From Synechococcus sp. WH 7803 (GTDB lineage Bacteria > Cyanobacteriota > Cyanobacteriia > PCC-6307 > Cyanobiaceae), in the NCBI GenBank assembly GCA_000063505.1, contig CT971583.1, positions 1,147,918-1,211,917 of the forward strand: a DNA stretch of 64,000 nucleotides, in the 5' to 3' direction. Numbering within the stretch: position 1 is the first letter of the stretch; each line of letters starts with the position of its first letter. A program made the translations under genes and the position numbers. The notes below the pieces were generated by a model, which searched no databases, had not been told where the DNA came from, and worked only from the letters and a program-made list of their open reading frames with translations. Of this stretch, positions 1-9,767 are shown in pieces.

Positions 1-1
1 G

Positions 2-715
2 GATTCCGGCCGAACGATCGAGGGTGAGCCACCCGTTCCTCCCAAGGCGTTGTCCTGGTCATCCCCCTTGGCACGCCAGTGTTCCGGAATCGATCCGAGC
101 GTTCGCAAGCGCTTGTTGCAACGCAAGCGCACCCTGTCCGAGCAACGCAAAACCATCCCTGCCGATCCAACCAACTTCGGAACCCGTTATCGACGCAATC
201 CGTGGGGCCAACCCCTCAACCCTGATCCGAGGGTGGTGGTGCTGCATGAAACCGTGTATTCCCTTGGTTCAGCCCTGAACACCTTTCAGACGCCCCATCC
301 CCGTGATGAGGATCAAGTGAGTTACCACACCCTGATTGGTTTGGATGGGGCGATCGTGGATCTTGTCGATCCCCTGCAGCGCGCCTTCGGCGCTGGTTAT
401 TCGGCTTTCCTGGGCGAATGGGCTGTGACCAACGCCAAATTCAAGGGTTCAGTGAATAACTTCGCGCTTCATTTGAGTTTGGAAACTCCCAAGGACGGAC
501 ATGACAACGACAAGCGTCACAGCGGGTACACGCCAGCGCAATATGACGCGATGGCCCTTGTTCTCGACAATTGGATCGAGCGATTTGGCTTTCAGCCTGC
601 AGCCATCACAACCCATCAACATGTAGACCTTGGTGGCGTGCGAGCTGATCCACGCAGCTTCTCATGGGCTGATTTGCAAATTCGTCTAGCGGCCCTTGGA
701 AAGCTTTGCCTTTAA
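2..715 (+). CDS. N-acetylmuramoyl-L-alanine amidase (AmpD/PGRP type), 5' end cut by window edge
   Basis: The reading frame is open from the first bases of the window, so the true start lies upstream; the first start-like codon inside is a TTG at 50. The visible 238 codons carry an amidase_2 fold: a metal-type His in VVLHET near the middle, the SYHTLIG strand, the FALHLSLET segment with a second His, and a C-terminal THQHVDLGGVRADP segment that matches the family's GH-x-D-x(n)-DPG zinc/substrate region. The family is a zinc hydrolase that cuts the bond between muramic acid and the stem peptide of peptidoglycan. Location (periplasm or cytoplasm) cannot be told because any signal peptide is missing. 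It stands alone, convergent with the next minus-strand gene. Confidence 0.8.
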   Translation, partial: DSGRTIEGEPPVPPKALSWSSPLARQCSGIDPSVRKRLLQRKRTLSEQRKTIPADPTNFGTRYRRNPWGQPLNPDPRVVVLHETVYSLGSALNTFQTPHPRDEDQVSYHTLIGLDGAIVDLVDPLQRAFGAGYSAFLGEWAVTNAKFKGSVNNFALHLSLETPKDGHDNDKRHSGYTPAQYDAMALVLDNWIERFGFQPAAITTHQHVDLGGVRADPRSFSWADLQIRLAALGKLCL

Positions 716-739
716 CAGGCAATCTCCACAGGGAGTGAC

Positions 740-1564
740 TTAGATGAGATAAGCCTTCGCCGGTTGTCGCGCGCTGTAGATCAGTCCATGAAGGGCGGGA
801 TCCTGCATGTAGCGCAAAATCCTCGCCGGATAATCGAGCTTGCCGTTGTGCAGATAGGCCAGGGTGGCAATGGCCTTCGCATCCACATAAGAACGGCTGG
901 CGATCAGAATTGCTCCCTGATCGAGACCGAGTTCACTCTTCAGCCTTGATAACTTCGCTGCAAGCAGCTCGATGTTGGCATCGGGGTTCATCAGCAAGTC
1001 ACGGGCTGCGCTGATCTGTTCGCTGGTGGGCTCTGCTGGAAGGCGGCCCTGGTGGATCAGTTCACTGATCCCGAGTTGCGCCGGGCCGTGGGTCTCAACC
1101 AAGCCGGAATGCACCACAAATGGAAGGTCCTCTCCAGGCTTGGAGTGCTGGATTTCATCGAAAAGAATTGCCGTGATCAGCATCGGGTTGATGCGATGGC
1201 GGAAGGCCTCGCGCTGGATTACCGGTTTCAGATCGCGCAACCGGGAGAGCGTGTTGGCGCGAAGCGGCTGCAATTGATCCACCCCTCGGGTGAAGAGCTG
1301 GGCGAGAGGGGTCTGGGGACCATGCACCCCGAACCGACGCTGCAGAAGTTCCAACTCCTCGGCACTGAAATCAGTCGGATCCGGATTGGATTCATTGGTG
1401 CTCGAGTCCGCCTGATCCTCTGTTGAAGAACGCGTTGCGATGTCGTTGATGGACAGCGGCTGCAAAGACGCGTGGAAAGCCAGGGAAGTGGCTGCCAGTG
1501 CAGCGGCAGCGCAGAGCATTCCGCGCATGGAGACAACTCGGACTGGAAACCTGTTTAGGGCCAT
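740..1564 (-). CDS. Exported protein with lysozyme-like fold (putative)
   Basis: A 274-residue protein with an N-terminal signal-type segment (basic MALNRFPVRVVSMRG, then an Ala/Leu-rich stretch to about residue 33), so probably periplasmic. After a polar Ser/Asp-rich linker, the segment INPMLITAILFDEIQH near residue 125 looks like the catalytic helix of soluble lytic transglycosylases, with a Glu in the expected place, and HGPAQLGI near 160 resembles their G-P-x-Q substrate motif. I infer a peptidoglycan-binding or cleaving role, which fits the amidase on the other side of the convergent gap. The assignment rests on motif resemblance only; a non-enzymatic member is possible. A second start at residue 13 would also leave a signal peptide. 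Confidence 0.55.
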   Translation of the reverse strand: MALNRFPVRVVSMRGMLCAAAALAATSLAFHASLQPLSINDIATRSSTEDQADSSTNESNPDPTDFSAEELELLQRRFGVHGPQTPLAQLFTRGVDQLQPLRANTLSRLRDLKPVIQREAFRHRINPMLITAILFDEIQHSKPGEDLPFVVHSGLVETHGPAQLGISELIHQGRLPAEPTSEQISAARDLLMNPDANIELLAAKLSRLKSELGLDQGAILIASRSYVDAKAIATLAYLHNGKLDYPARILRYMQDPALHGLIYSARQPAKAYLI

Positions 1565-1646
1565 GGGCGGAGATTAGCCGCGGTGTTCCAGTTGATGGGC
1601 AGAGAGCCGGATTGTCGATACCTTCAGTGCGTGCATGCACCTCGTG

Positions 1647-3245
1647 ATGAGTTTCCCGGATTTCAGCGCCACTGACACCCAGATTCAATGGCAACGCTTC
1701 TGCGATCTCCTCTGGTATCACGACGATCTCGGTGTCTGGCTCGATGTCAGCCGCATGCATCTCAACGCCGCAGCATTGGCCGAGCTCACGCCTCCTCTCG
1801 AGCAGGCGTTCGAAGCGATGGGCAAGCTCGAGGCCGGTGCCATCGCCAATGCCGATGAAAACCGACAGGTGGGGCATTACTGGCTTCGTGATCCGCAGTT
1901 GGCGCCCGATCAGAGCGTGGGCCAACACATTGCCGCCGAAATCAACGATATCGAGCAATTCGGACAGGCTGTCGTTAACGGTGAAATCAAGTCCCCCACG
2001 GGCGAGCCGTTCACAGACGTGCTCTGGATCGGCATCGGAGGTAGCGGTCTTGGTCCTCTTTTAATGGTTCGCGCCCTGCAGGACACAGGCAAAGGTCTGC
2101 CTTTCCATTTCTTCGACAATGTCGATCCGAATGGCATGAGCCGTGTTCTCGGTGAACTTGGCGACGCCTTGCGCACGACGCTCGTGGTCACCGTCAGCAA
2201 GTCAGGAGGGACGCCTGAGCCCCACCTGGGCATGGAGCAAGCCCGTCACCGAGTGGAGTCTCTGGGGGGCAATTGGCCGGGTCAGGCGGTCGCCATCACC
2301 ATGGCCAACAGTCATCTGGATCAGCAGGCCAAGGAAGAGACCTGGCTGAAACGGTTCGACATGTTCGATTGGGTGGGTGGGCGCACCAGCATCACCAGTG
2401 CCGTGGGCCTGTTGCCCGGAGCCCTGATCGGCAGCGATATCCGCGATTTCCTGGCTGGTGCTGCTCAGATGGATCAGGCCACCCGCGTCGCCGATGTGCG
2501 GCGCAATCCTGCTGCTCTGATGGCAGCTGCCTGGTACACCGCAGGAGAAGGGAAGGGGAAGCGCGACATGGTGGTGCTGCCTTACCGCGATCGGCTGGAA
2601 GTCTTCAGCCGTTATCTGCAGCAGCTGGTGATGGAGTCCCTCGGCAAGCGGCTTGATCGCAGCGGAGCCGTTGCCCATCAGGGCATCGCTGTCTACGGCA
2701 ACAAGGGTTCAACCGATCAGCATGCCTATGTTCAGCAGCTCCGTGATGGCGTCGATAACTTCTTCGTCACCTTTATCGAAGTTCTGCAGGATGTGGACGA
2801 TATTCCCGAGATCAACGGCGAGCGTCCTGGAGACTTCCTCGATGGATTCGTGCAGGGCACCCGATCGGCGCTCACCGAAGGAGGGCGGCAAAGCCTGAGC
2901 ATCAGCATGCGCACGTTCGATTCCCGCAGACTCGGGGCATTGATCGCCCTGTTTGAACGTGCTGTGGGCTTCTACGGCGAGCTTGTGAACATCAATGCCT
3001 ACCACCAGCCGGGTGTTGAAGCTGGGAAGAAGGCTGCTGCAGCGATCCTGAAACTTCAAAAGCAGGTGGAAGAGGTGCTCAGTGATGGCACCTCTCGGTC
3101 AGTTCTGGAGATTCAGCAGGCCATCGGTGAGGGTTCCGATGAAGCCATCTTCTGGATCCTGCGTCATCTCACCGGAAACAACCGCGGTTACCAGGCCCAG
3201 GGATCCTGGGACAGCCCTGCGTCCTTGCGCTTCGCCAAGGGTTGA
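1647..3245 (+). CDS. pgi: Glucose-6-phosphate isomerase
   Basis: Interconverts glucose 6-phosphate and fructose 6-phosphate, the branch point between Calvin cycle products, glycogen synthesis and the oxidative pentose phosphate pathway. The 532-residue product has the SIS-domain fold, with IGIGGSGLGP near 135-145, the phosphate-binding VVTVSKSGGTPEP near 180, and the C-terminal catalytic region around GNKGSTDQHAYVQQLRDG. I chose the ATG at 1647 (MSFPDF) because the protein family normally begins there; an in-frame ATG at 1635 would add four residues. Neither has a clear Shine-Dalgarno. It is convergent with leuS, six bases away. Length matches the bacterial long form. Confidence 0.95.
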   Translation: MSFPDFSATDTQIQWQRFCDLLWYHDDLGVWLDVSRMHLNAAALAELTPPLEQAFEAMGKLEAGAIANADENRQVGHYWLRDPQLAPDQSVGQHIAAEINDIEQFGQAVVNGEIKSPTGEPFTDVLWIGIGGSGLGPLLMVRALQDTGKGLPFHFFDNVDPNGMSRVLGELGDALRTTLVVTVSKSGGTPEPHLGMEQARHRVESLGGNWPGQAVAITMANSHLDQQAKEETWLKRFDMFDWVGGRTSITSAVGLLPGALIGSDIRDFLAGAAQMDQATRVADVRRNPAALMAAAWYTAGEGKGKRDMVVLPYRDRLEVFSRYLQQLVMESLGKRLDRSGAVAHQGIAVYGNKGSTDQHAYVQQLRDGVDNFFVTFIEVLQDVDDIPEINGERPGDFLDGFVQGTRSALTEGGRQSLSISMRTFDSRRLGALIALFERAVGFYGELVNINAYHQPGVEAGKKAAAAILKLQKQVEEVLSDGTSRSVLEIQQAIGEGSDEAIFWILRHLTGNNRGYQAQGSWDSPASLRFAKG

Positions 3246-3251
3246 GCAGGG

Positions 3252-5888
3252 TCAGGATGGCACCAGATTGACAAGCTTTCCCGGAACCACGATCACGCGC
3301 CGGGGAGGCTTGCCCTCAAGCCATCTCTCTGCGACGTCACTGGCCAAAGCCAATTCCTCCAACGTCTCCTTGCTGCAATCCGCTGGAACAGTGATCGTTC
3401 CGCGCACCTTGCCCTTCACCTGAATCACCAAATCAACGGTGTCACGCACCAATGCAGCGGGGTCATGCAAAGGCCATGGTTGCTTGTGAACGCTGTCTTG
3501 GCCGCCGAGGCTGAACCAGAATTCCTCGGCCAGATGGGGCGCAAACGGAGCGAGCAGGCGGATCAGCGCTGAAACTGCTTCGGCTTGTACAGCCCGTGAC
3601 GCTTCAGGGAGAGCACCCGAGAGGGTATTGGAGAGCTTCATCAACTCTGAAATCGCCGTGTTGAATTGGAAATCGCCCTTCAGATCGTCACTGACCGCTT
3701 CGATGGCGGTGTGCACAGCACGGCGGATTTCCCCCTCTTTGTCAGACAGGCCAGAGCCCTCAGGAGGATCAACGGGGTCGCCGAGCAGCTGATCCTGGTC
3801 ATCCGAGCGCACGCTCTCGATCAGGCGCCAGAGTCGTTGCAGGAATCGGAACTGACCTTCAACATCGGCGTCGTCCCATTCGAGATCTTTTTCAGGCGGT
3901 GCCTTGAACAGGATGAACATCCGTGCCGTGTCAGCTCCGTAGCGGTCGATCACGGCCGCTGGATCCACACCGTTGTACTTCGACTTCGACATTTTCTCGA
4001 ACAGCACCTCAAGCTCGCCGCCGTCCACCGGATCTTTAGGTGCGTTCTCGTCACTGACCTCAGAAGGCGCCACGTAACGACCCGTGCGGGGATTGCGGTA
4101 GGTCACGCCCTGAACCATCCCCTGGGTGAGTAGACGCTCGAACGGCTCTCGGATGTTCAGTAATCCACGATCACGCAGCGCTTTGGTGAAGAAACGGGAA
4201 TACAGAAGATGAAGGATGGCGTGTTCGATGCCGCCCACGTATTGCTGCACGGGCAGCCAGCGTTCCACTGCATCCGCATCAAACGCCCGTTCCGTGTTGT
4301 GCGGATCGGCAAAACGCAGGAAGTACCACGATGAGCACATGAAGGTGTCCATGGTGTCCGTTTCCCGGCGTGCGTCTCGTCCGCAGCTGGGGCATTTCAC
4401 GTTCACCCAGGACTGCAAAGAAGCCAGAGGAGATCCGCCTTTGCCTTGAAGATCCACATCCTTGGGCAAGGTCACCGGAAGCTGATCCGCCGGCACGGGC
4501 ACAGCGCCGCAGTGATCACAGTGAATGACCGGAATCGGGCAACCCCAGTAGCGCTGACGGGAAATCAGCCAGTCCCTCAGCCTGTACTGGCGTTTGGGCC
4601 GAGCCCAGCCCAACTCCTGACCATGAGCTGTGATCTCCTGCCTGGCTTCCTCGCTCGATTGACCATCGAAGCGGCCGCTGTTCAACAGAATCCCCGGGCC
4701 TGTCCAGGCCTCGCCATCACTGAGATGGTCACTGGTGCCGGCAGCCTGGATCACCCGTTTCACCGGAAGCTCGTAGGTGCGGGCAAACAGGAAGTCGCGC
4801 TCATCGTGGGCTGGAACTCCCATCACAGCCCCGGTGCCGTAGCCGGCGAGAACGTAGTCAGCGATCCAGATCGGGATTGATTCGCCGTTGGCCGGGTTCA
4901 CTGCAGTGGCCCCGATGGGCACACCACGCTTGGGTCGATCATCCGCTGTGCGTTCATCCGCACTGAGCTCTCCCACGAGATCCCTGAAGGCGGCAACGGA
5001 TTCGCGCTGGTGCTCCGCGGTGAGCGTTGCGACCAGGGGATGCTCAGGAGCCAGCACCACGTAGCTCACACCATGCAGGGTGTCTGCCCGAGTGGTGAAA
5101 ACCGTGATCACCGCATCGTCGTGATCGCTGACGCGGAAATCAATCTCCGCTCCGATGGAACGACCGATCCAGTTGGCCTGCATCGTGCGCACCCGCTCGG
5201 GCCATCCCTTCAGCAGGTCAAGGTCGTCGAGCAGTGCGTCGGCGTAGTTGGTGATGCGCAGGAACCACTGCCTGAGATTTTTCTGTTCAACAAGGGCCCC
5301 GGATCGCCAGGAGCGCCCTTCACTATCAACCTGCTCATTGGCCAGCACGGTTTGGTCGACAGGATCCCAGTTGACCGTGGCGTCTTTCTGGTACGCCAGT
5401 CCCTGGTCCATGAGCTCCAGAAAGAGCCACTGGGTCCAGCGGTAGTAGTCCGCGTGACAGGTGGCTTGCTCCCTTGACCAATCGATGGACAGCCCCAGAC
5501 GTGCCAGCTGGGCTTTCATCTGTTCGATGTTGCGATCGGTCCAGACCCCTGGATCCACCTGACGTTCAATCGCTGCATTCTCAGCGGGGAGTCCGAACGC
5601 ATCCCAGCCCATGGGGTGCAGAACCGAATCTCCGCGCATGCGTTGAGCTCTGGCAATCACATCGGTGATCACGTAATTGCGCACATGGCCCATGTGCAGG
5701 CTCCCCGATGGATAGGGAAACATCGAGAGGGCATAAAACGCGTTCTGACCGGGCTCCGGTGAACGGGTTGCATAGAGATCGTCTTGTTGCCACTGGCTTT
5801 GCCAGCGCTGCTCGAGCGCAATGGGGTCGTACCGATCCGGGCGGTCAGAGGCCGATGCGGTGGCGGAGGAAGACTTGGAGGCCGTCAC
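3252..5888 (-). CDS. leuS: Leucyl-tRNA synthetase
   Basis: Charges tRNA-Leu with leucine. The 878-residue class I synthetase shows the HIGH signature as HMGH at 65-68, the CP1 editing insertion in the middle with a Zn-type CDHCG segment, and the KMSKS loop as KMSKSKYNG at about residue 633. The C-terminal part has the usual anticodon-binding and LeuRS-specific domains ending in a [10 protein letters not shown] tail. The first 18 residues are a low-complexity Ser/Ala leader before RYDPIALE, typical for picocyanobacterial versions. Convergent with pgi and 54 bases upstream of the hfq stop on the same strand. Complete, no frameshift seen. Confidence 0.97.
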   Translation of the reverse strand: MTASKSSSATASASDRPDRYDPIALEQRWQSQWQQDDLYATRSPEPGQNAFYALSMFPYPSGSLHMGHVRNYVITDVIARAQRMRGDSVLHPMGWDAFGLPAENAAIERQVDPGVWTDRNIEQMKAQLARLGLSIDWSREQATCHADYYRWTQWLFLELMDQGLAYQKDATVNWDPVDQTVLANEQVDSEGRSWRSGALVEQKNLRQWFLRITNYADALLDDLDLLKGWPERVRTMQANWIGRSIGAEIDFRVSDHDDAVITVFTTRADTLHGVSYVVLAPEHPLVATLTAEHQRESVAAFRDLVGELSADERTADDRPKRGVPIGATAVNPANGESIPIWIADYVLAGYGTGAVMGVPAHDERDFLFARTYELPVKRVIQAAGTSDHLSDGEAWTGPGILLNSGRFDGQSSEEARQEITAHGQELGWARPKRQYRLRDWLISRQRYWGCPIPVIHCDHCGAVPVPADQLPVTLPKDVDLQGKGGSPLASLQSWVNVKCPSCGRDARRETDTMDTFMCSSWYFLRFADPHNTERAFDADAVERWLPVQQYVGGIEHAILHLLYSRFFTKALRDRGLLNIREPFERLLTQGMVQGVTYRNPRTGRYVAPSEVSDENAPKDPVDGGELEVLFEKMSKSKYNGVDPAAVIDRYGADTARMFILFKAPPEKDLEWDDADVEGQFRFLQRLWRLIESVRSDDQDQLLGDPVDPPEGSGLSDKEGEIRRAVHTAIEAVSDDLKGDFQFNTAISELMKLSNTLSGALPEASRAVQAEAVSALIRLLAPFAPHLAEEFWFSLGGQDSVHKQPWPLHDPAALVRDTVDLVIQVKGKVRGTITVPADCSKETLEELALASDVAERWLEGKPPRRVIVVPGKLVNLVPS

Positions 5889-5942
5889 GGCACGAAAACA
5901 CCTGGGGGGATCGTGACATAACCAGGGAACGGATTCGCTGGG

Positions 5943-6164
5943 TCAGATCAAGGTGCGAATGGTCAGCACTAACTGACGATTGACCAAAATCGGGTCGGAC
6001 GCGTCATCACGCTGAACGGCCAGGTAAAGCGGGTCTTGCCACGTGAGGCGGCCGTCGATGCGTTTCCCATCACTCAGCTCGACACTGAGCGTGCGCTGAT
6101 CGCGGATCCAGGATTGCAGAAGTCGGATTCCGGGAAGACTCGGATCAAAGCTTGTCGGCTCCAT
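5943..6164 (-). CDS. hfq: Cyanobacterial Hfq-like Sm protein
   Basis: A 73-residue Sm-fold protein: N-terminal helix (SLPGIRLLQSWIRDQR), Sm1 strands (LSVELSDGKRIDGRLTWQD) and an Sm2 end with QLVLTIRTLI. The frame is open much further upstream (to 6548) but that part is only the antisense of dapF; the ATG at 6164 gives the family length. As in other cyanobacterial Hfqs, the enterobacterial Y-K-H RNA-binding motif of Sm2 is absent; members of this group are known to work at the type IV pilus ATPase PilB rather than as classical sRNA chaperones. Start codon lies 27 bases from the divergent dapF start, so the two share a promoter region. Confidence 0.85.
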   Translation of the reverse strand: MEPTSFDPSLPGIRLLQSWIRDQRTLSVELSDGKRIDGRLTWQDPLYLAVQRDDASDPILVNRQLVLTIRTLI

Positions 6165-6191
6165 AGGATCACTCAGGGGAAACGAATCGCC

Positions 6192-7298
6192 ATGCTGCAA
6201 TTCAGTAAATATCAAGGTCTCGGCAACGACTTCATCTTGGTGGAGGGTCGTGATGGCCGGCTTTCGGAGAGCATCGTCTCTCCCGATTCTGACTGGGTCC
6301 GAAAAATTTGCGATCGCCGTTTCGGCCTTGGCGGCGATGGCTTGATTCTGGCGCTGCCTCCTCAGGGCCAGGGCGAACTGCGCATGCGCATTTTTAACGC
6401 CGATGGTTCGGAAGCTGAGATGTGCGGAAACGGAATCCGCTGCCTCGCCCGTTTCCTCGCCGACAGTGATGGCGATAGCCCCGGACGCAGCTGGAGCATT
6501 GAAACGCCAGCCGGGATGATCATTCCCGAACTTCAACAGGACGGACAAATCCGCGTCGATATGGGCGCTCCGTTCTTGAAGCCTGAGATGGTTCCGACGC
6601 TCTTGAGCCCGGACGCCAAGGGCTTGCCCCGCGGTGAAGTGTCCCGAGAAGGACTCACACTTTCATTGGCAGCAGTGGGGATGGGGAACCCCCATGTGGT
6701 GGTTCCCGTGGACGATCTGGAGGCGATTCCGTTTGAAGCACTGGGTGCTCAGCTCGAATGCGACCCGCTCTTCCCTGCGAAAACCAACGTTCACTTTCTC
6801 AAGGTGCATGGCCGTCAGCATCTGGAGATTCGCGTCTGGGAACGGGGAGCAGGTCCAACCCTGGCTTGTGGGACCGGGGCCTGCGCCACTTTGGTGGCGG
6901 CCGTTCTGATGGGACTTAGCGACAGCGAGGCAACCGTGGTCCTTCCCGGCGGTCCCCTCAGCATCCGTTGGTCTGATCAGCAGGGGTCGGTCTTCATGAC
7001 CGGTCCAGCTGTGGCTGTCTTCGACGGCGTCATGAATCCAGACCTGATGCCTGAGGGGCGTCCTGATGGGTTGGCAGCCGAACCCAAGCCCTTGGAGTCT
7101 TCAACGCCTCCAGGGTTTGACTGCGCCAACGACTGCAAAGAGGGCTGCAGGCAACCTGATCGTTGTCTGCGCGAGGAGGCCCAGGCCAAGGTTCAAGCGT
7201 TTCTGGCATCCACGTCCCTGGATTCCATGATCAATCTCGCCGGAGATTCCCTCGAGCAGCGCACGCTGTCCCGCATCCAGCGTGATGGACAAGGCTGA
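6192..7298 (+). CDS. dapF: Diaminopimelate epimerase with cysteine-bearing C-terminal extension
   Basis: Converts LL- to meso-diaminopimelate for lysine and peptidoglycan. The start at 6192 (MLQFSKYQGLGNDFI) is set by family alignment; the frame upstream overlaps antisense hfq. The two catalytic cysteines of the racemase fold are present, Cys78 in MCGNGIRC and Cys226 in ACGTGAC. The epimerase core ends near residue 280 (VFDGVM), but the frame runs on for about 88 more residues, containing C311-x3-C315-x3-C319-x5-C325 and a helical tail. Total 368 residues against about 280 for the usual enzyme. The end overlaps the start of the cysteine desulfurase by 14 bases in another frame, suggesting coupled translation. 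Confidence 0.93.
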   Translation: MLQFSKYQGLGNDFILVEGRDGRLSESIVSPDSDWVRKICDRRFGLGGDGLILALPPQGQGELRMRIFNADGSEAEMCGNGIRCLARFLADSDGDSPGRSWSIETPAGMIIPELQQDGQIRVDMGAPFLKPEMVPTLLSPDAKGLPRGEVSREGLTLSLAAVGMGNPHVVVPVDDLEAIPFEALGAQLECDPLFPAKTNVHFLKVHGRQHLEIRVWERGAGPTLACGTGACATLVAAVLMGLSDSEATVVLPGGPLSIRWSDQQGSVFMTGPAVAVFDGVMNPDLMPEGRPDGLAAEPKPLESSTPPGFDCANDCKEGCRQPDRCLREEAQAKVQAFLASTSLDSMINLAGDSLEQRTLSRIQRDGQG

Positions 7299-8466
7299 CG
7301 CGAGGCCGATTTACCTCGATGCCTGTGCCACCACACCCCTGCGACCGGGAGTGCAGCAGAGGATGGTTGCGGTTCAGAATCAAGCCTGGGGCAATCCTTC
7401 CAGCCTCCACTGTTTCGGGATCGCCGCAGCGGAAGCCCTGGAACGCACAAGGGTTGAAATCGCTTCACTGCTCGGCGCTGAAGCCAACGAGGTTCTGATT
7501 ACTTCAGGAGCCACTGAATCCATTCATCTCGGACTTCGAGGCTTGGCGTCGTCCCTCCCGCCTGGTCGGATCGTGATCTCCGCTGTTGAGCATCCTGCTG
7601 TCACGGCGGCGGCGCAGGCCCTGACCCCATTGGGGTGGCAGGTGTGCATGGCCCCTGTGGATGCCCAGGGCACCATCCAGCTGGATCGTTTCGCCGAGCT
7701 GCTGCAGCCCCCCACGCGCCTGGTGTCTGTGATCTGGGGACAGAGCGAGGTGGGCACGCTTCAACCGATCCAGACGATCGGCGCACTCTGCCGCCAGCAC
7801 GGCATTCCTCTCCACACCGATGCCACCCAGGTGATCAGCCAGGCCCTTCCAGACTGGAGCACCTTGCCGGTGGATTTACTCACCGCGTCAGCTCACAAAT
7901 GTGGTGGACCCAGGGGCGTGGGCCTGCTGTTGGTACGCGGAGCCTGGAAACAGCAACTCACCGCGCTGTTGACCGGTGGTGGGCAGGAGAGCAACTTGCG
8001 CAGTGGAACCGAATCCGCCGTTTTGCTCGCTGGCATGGCTGAGGCGCTCTCGCAGATCCAACGCTGTGGCGTGGATGCCCTGTCCAACAGTGGCAACGGC
8101 ATCCGGCGGCTCAGGGATGCACTGGAGCTGCAGCTCGGTCAACGATTCGGTGTCGCAACGATCGGCCAGCCTGACCAGCGTCTTCCGCATCACTTGGCTT
8201 TGCTGCTTCGCGACCGTTCAGGCCAACCGTTGTCTGGTCGGCGCATGGTGCGTGTTCTCGATCGGGAAGGATTGGCCGTGAGCAGCGGAAGTGCCTGCTC
8301 GTCGGGGCGGGACACCGACAGCAGCGTGCTGACAGCGATGGGTCTCCCAAGGGAGATGAGACGCTCGAGCTTGCGGCTCAGCCTCGGCTTCTGGAACAGC
8401 GACGATCAGATCGAGAGCATCGTTGAGCGTTTTGAACGCGCGTTGCTCACCTGCAGTGAGGCTTGA
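7285..8466 (+). CDS. Cysteine desulfurase (NifS/IscS family)
   Basis: PLP enzyme that takes sulfur from cysteine for Fe-S clusters or thiolation. The 393-residue class V aminotransferase fold begins with the family's YLDACATTPL; the PLP lysine is Lys205 in SAHKCGGPRG and the mobile-loop catalytic cysteine is Cys338 in SGSACSSG. A GTG directly before the ATG (7282) is an alternative start. It overlaps dapF by 14 bases. That dapF carries an unusual four-cysteine tail directly upstream is suggestive but unproven. A second desulfurase (SufS) would be expected elsewhere in the genome; this one is of the NifS/IscS type. Confidence 0.92.
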   Translation: MDKADARPIYLDACATTPLRPGVQQRMVAVQNQAWGNPSSLHCFGIAAAEALERTRVEIASLLGAEANEVLITSGATESIHLGLRGLASSLPPGRIVISAVEHPAVTAAAQALTPLGWQVCMAPVDAQGTIQLDRFAELLQPPTRLVSVIWGQSEVGTLQPIQTIGALCRQHGIPLHTDATQVISQALPDWSTLPVDLLTASAHKCGGPRGVGLLLVRGAWKQQLTALLTGGGQESNLRSGTESAVLLAGMAEALSQIQRCGVDALSNSGNGIRRLRDALELQLGQRFGVATIGQPDQRLPHHLALLLRDRSGQPLSGRRMVRVLDREGLAVSSGSACSSGRDTDSSVLTAMGLPREMRRSSLRLSLGFWNSDDQIESIVERFERALLTCSEA

Positions 8467-8510
8467 AGGCTCGATCGCAGTACGCTCCCGCCCAGTTGCA
8501 TGGATGCACC

Positions 8511-9206
8511 GTGAGTGCTGTTCTCCCCGCTGATCTTCTCGAGGCTGAGCAGCGCACCGTGTCGGCGTTGGACGCCGTCTTCGGCGGGAGCCGCCGTGGA
8601 CGCTGGATGGTGACCTGGCGTTTTGAAGGCCTGCGGGTCATGGGTCCTGCATTGCGTTTGGCCAGAACGCTGCTGGACAGCAGCCGCCCTCTGCTGGTGG
8701 CTTTTCCTGATGCAGGTGCAGCAGCGCTCGCCAAACGTGATGCGCCGGATCTCGCTGACAGTTGCGTTGATTTCATGCAGCTGCAGCGGGACCCGGCCTG
8801 GGCTGATCGAGGCCAACTGCTCCTGCTCGTTGGTGCTCAGCCCAGTGATTACGAGACTGTTGAAGCGATCTGCAACCTCTGGAAAGAGCCAGTGGTGCTC
8901 GTGAACGGCCGGCTTGAGGATGCGGGAGTCGGCATCGGCAGTGTGGCCCGTTCAAGGCGACGCGGTTTTCTGTCCACCTGGTCGACGGCATTCCATCTGG
9001 AGCCGCTTGCCCAGGGAGCTTTGATGCTGGAACGCCAGAAGGAATGGGAGCTGTTCCGCTGTGATCCCGATGGATACCGCTGGATCCAGCGGTTCGAGCA
9101 ACGCCCTGATCCTGAGCAGATCGATGCGGCTCTTAGCCCATCAGCAGATGGTTTGCGCCAGACATTGGGTGCTGTGGATCGGTTGATTGACGATCTCAGA
9201 GGTTGA
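8511..9206 (+). CDS. DUF1995 family protein
   Basis: A 231-residue protein of the DUF1995 family found in cyanobacteria and plastids; its function is not established. I start it at the GTG at 8511 (MSAVLPADLLEAEQ), since the frame upstream to 8463 reads a poorly conserved leader. Visible features are the LLEAEQRT start, an Arg-rich LRLARTLL helix, the core strand GQLLLLVGAQPSDYETVE with the Asp/Tyr/Glu typical of the family, and a C-terminal YRWIQRF segment followed by an acidic tail. No signal peptide or membrane helix. It follows the desulfurase by 44 bases on the same strand. Confidence 0.75.
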   Translation: MSAVLPADLLEAEQRTVSALDAVFGGSRRGRWMVTWRFEGLRVMGPALRLARTLLDSSRPLLVAFPDAGAAALAKRDAPDLADSCVDFMQLQRDPAWADRGQLLLLVGAQPSDYETVEAICNLWKEPVVLVNGRLEDAGVGIGSVARSRRRGFLSTWSTAFHLEPLAQGALMLERQKEWELFRCDPDGYRWIQRFEQRPDPEQIDAALSPSADGLRQTLGAVDRLIDDLRG

Positions 9207-9251
9207 TCACAGGCCGTAACACTTTTAGTGTGCGGTTTCCTTCTGAGTCAC

Positions 9252-9767
9252 ATGGGCATCAAGGAACGTTTTCGCTCCCTGTCGGTCATTGATGCCGCTG
9301 CCGTCGTTGTGGCCGTTGCCGCCGTCGCTGGAGTGCTCTGGAGCCCAAAACTCAGCAACGCGGTTGCCAAGGCAACAGGCTCTGTGAAGCCTGTTCTGGT
9401 GAGTGTGGATGTGCGCAATTCCAGCGCGGCAGACCCAGATCGTCTGATCAAGCAGGCCCTTGATCGCGGTCGCACCAACCTTGTGATCCGCAATCAGCCT
9501 GCTGGCAGTGCGGAACTCATCCGTGTGGATGACATCAGCAGGAAACTCGTCGCGGTGCAACCCGACGGCCGGGTCGTCTCTGCCGTTGATCCCAACCGCC
9601 AAGTGCAAGGAATTCTCGACGCCCGCTTTGTTCTGCGAAGCGATGCCAGCGTGACCGCCTCAGGGGTGGTGATGGCAGGCACCAAGCTCAAGGTGGGAAC
9701 GCCTGTTGAACTGGACGGGCCTTTGTATCGACTCAACGGAATTGTTAGCGGGATCGACGTGCAATGA
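9252..9767 (+). CDS. DUF4330 family single-span membrane protein
   Basis: 171 residues beginning MGIKERFRSLSVIDA, then one hydrophobic helix (about residues 14-33, Ala/Val rich), then a soluble domain with repeated beta-strands (VLVSVDVRNSS, TNLVIRNQPAGS, VVMAGTKLKVGTPVELDG). This is the DUF4330 pattern, an anchored protein with its domain on the outer face. Function unknown. The ATG at 9252 is preferred to the in-frame GTG-type start at 9228 because it gives the conserved N-terminus. Its stop overlaps the start of the downstream carboxypeptidase gene in an ATGA, so a shared envelope role is likely. Confidence 0.75.
   Translation: MGIKERFRSLSVIDAAAVVVAVAAVAGVLWSPKLSNAVAKATGSVKPVLVSVDVRNSSAADPDRLIKQALDRGRTNLVIRNQPAGSAELIRVDDISRKLVAVQPDGRVVSAVDPNRQVQGILDARFVLRSDASVTASGVVMAGTKLKVGTPVELDGPLYRLNGIVSGIDVQ

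Noticed and set aside
6036-6191. Upstream extension of the dapF frame as a longer N-terminus.
   Set aside because: The added residues are antisense to hfq and unlike the family; the conserved start is at 6192.
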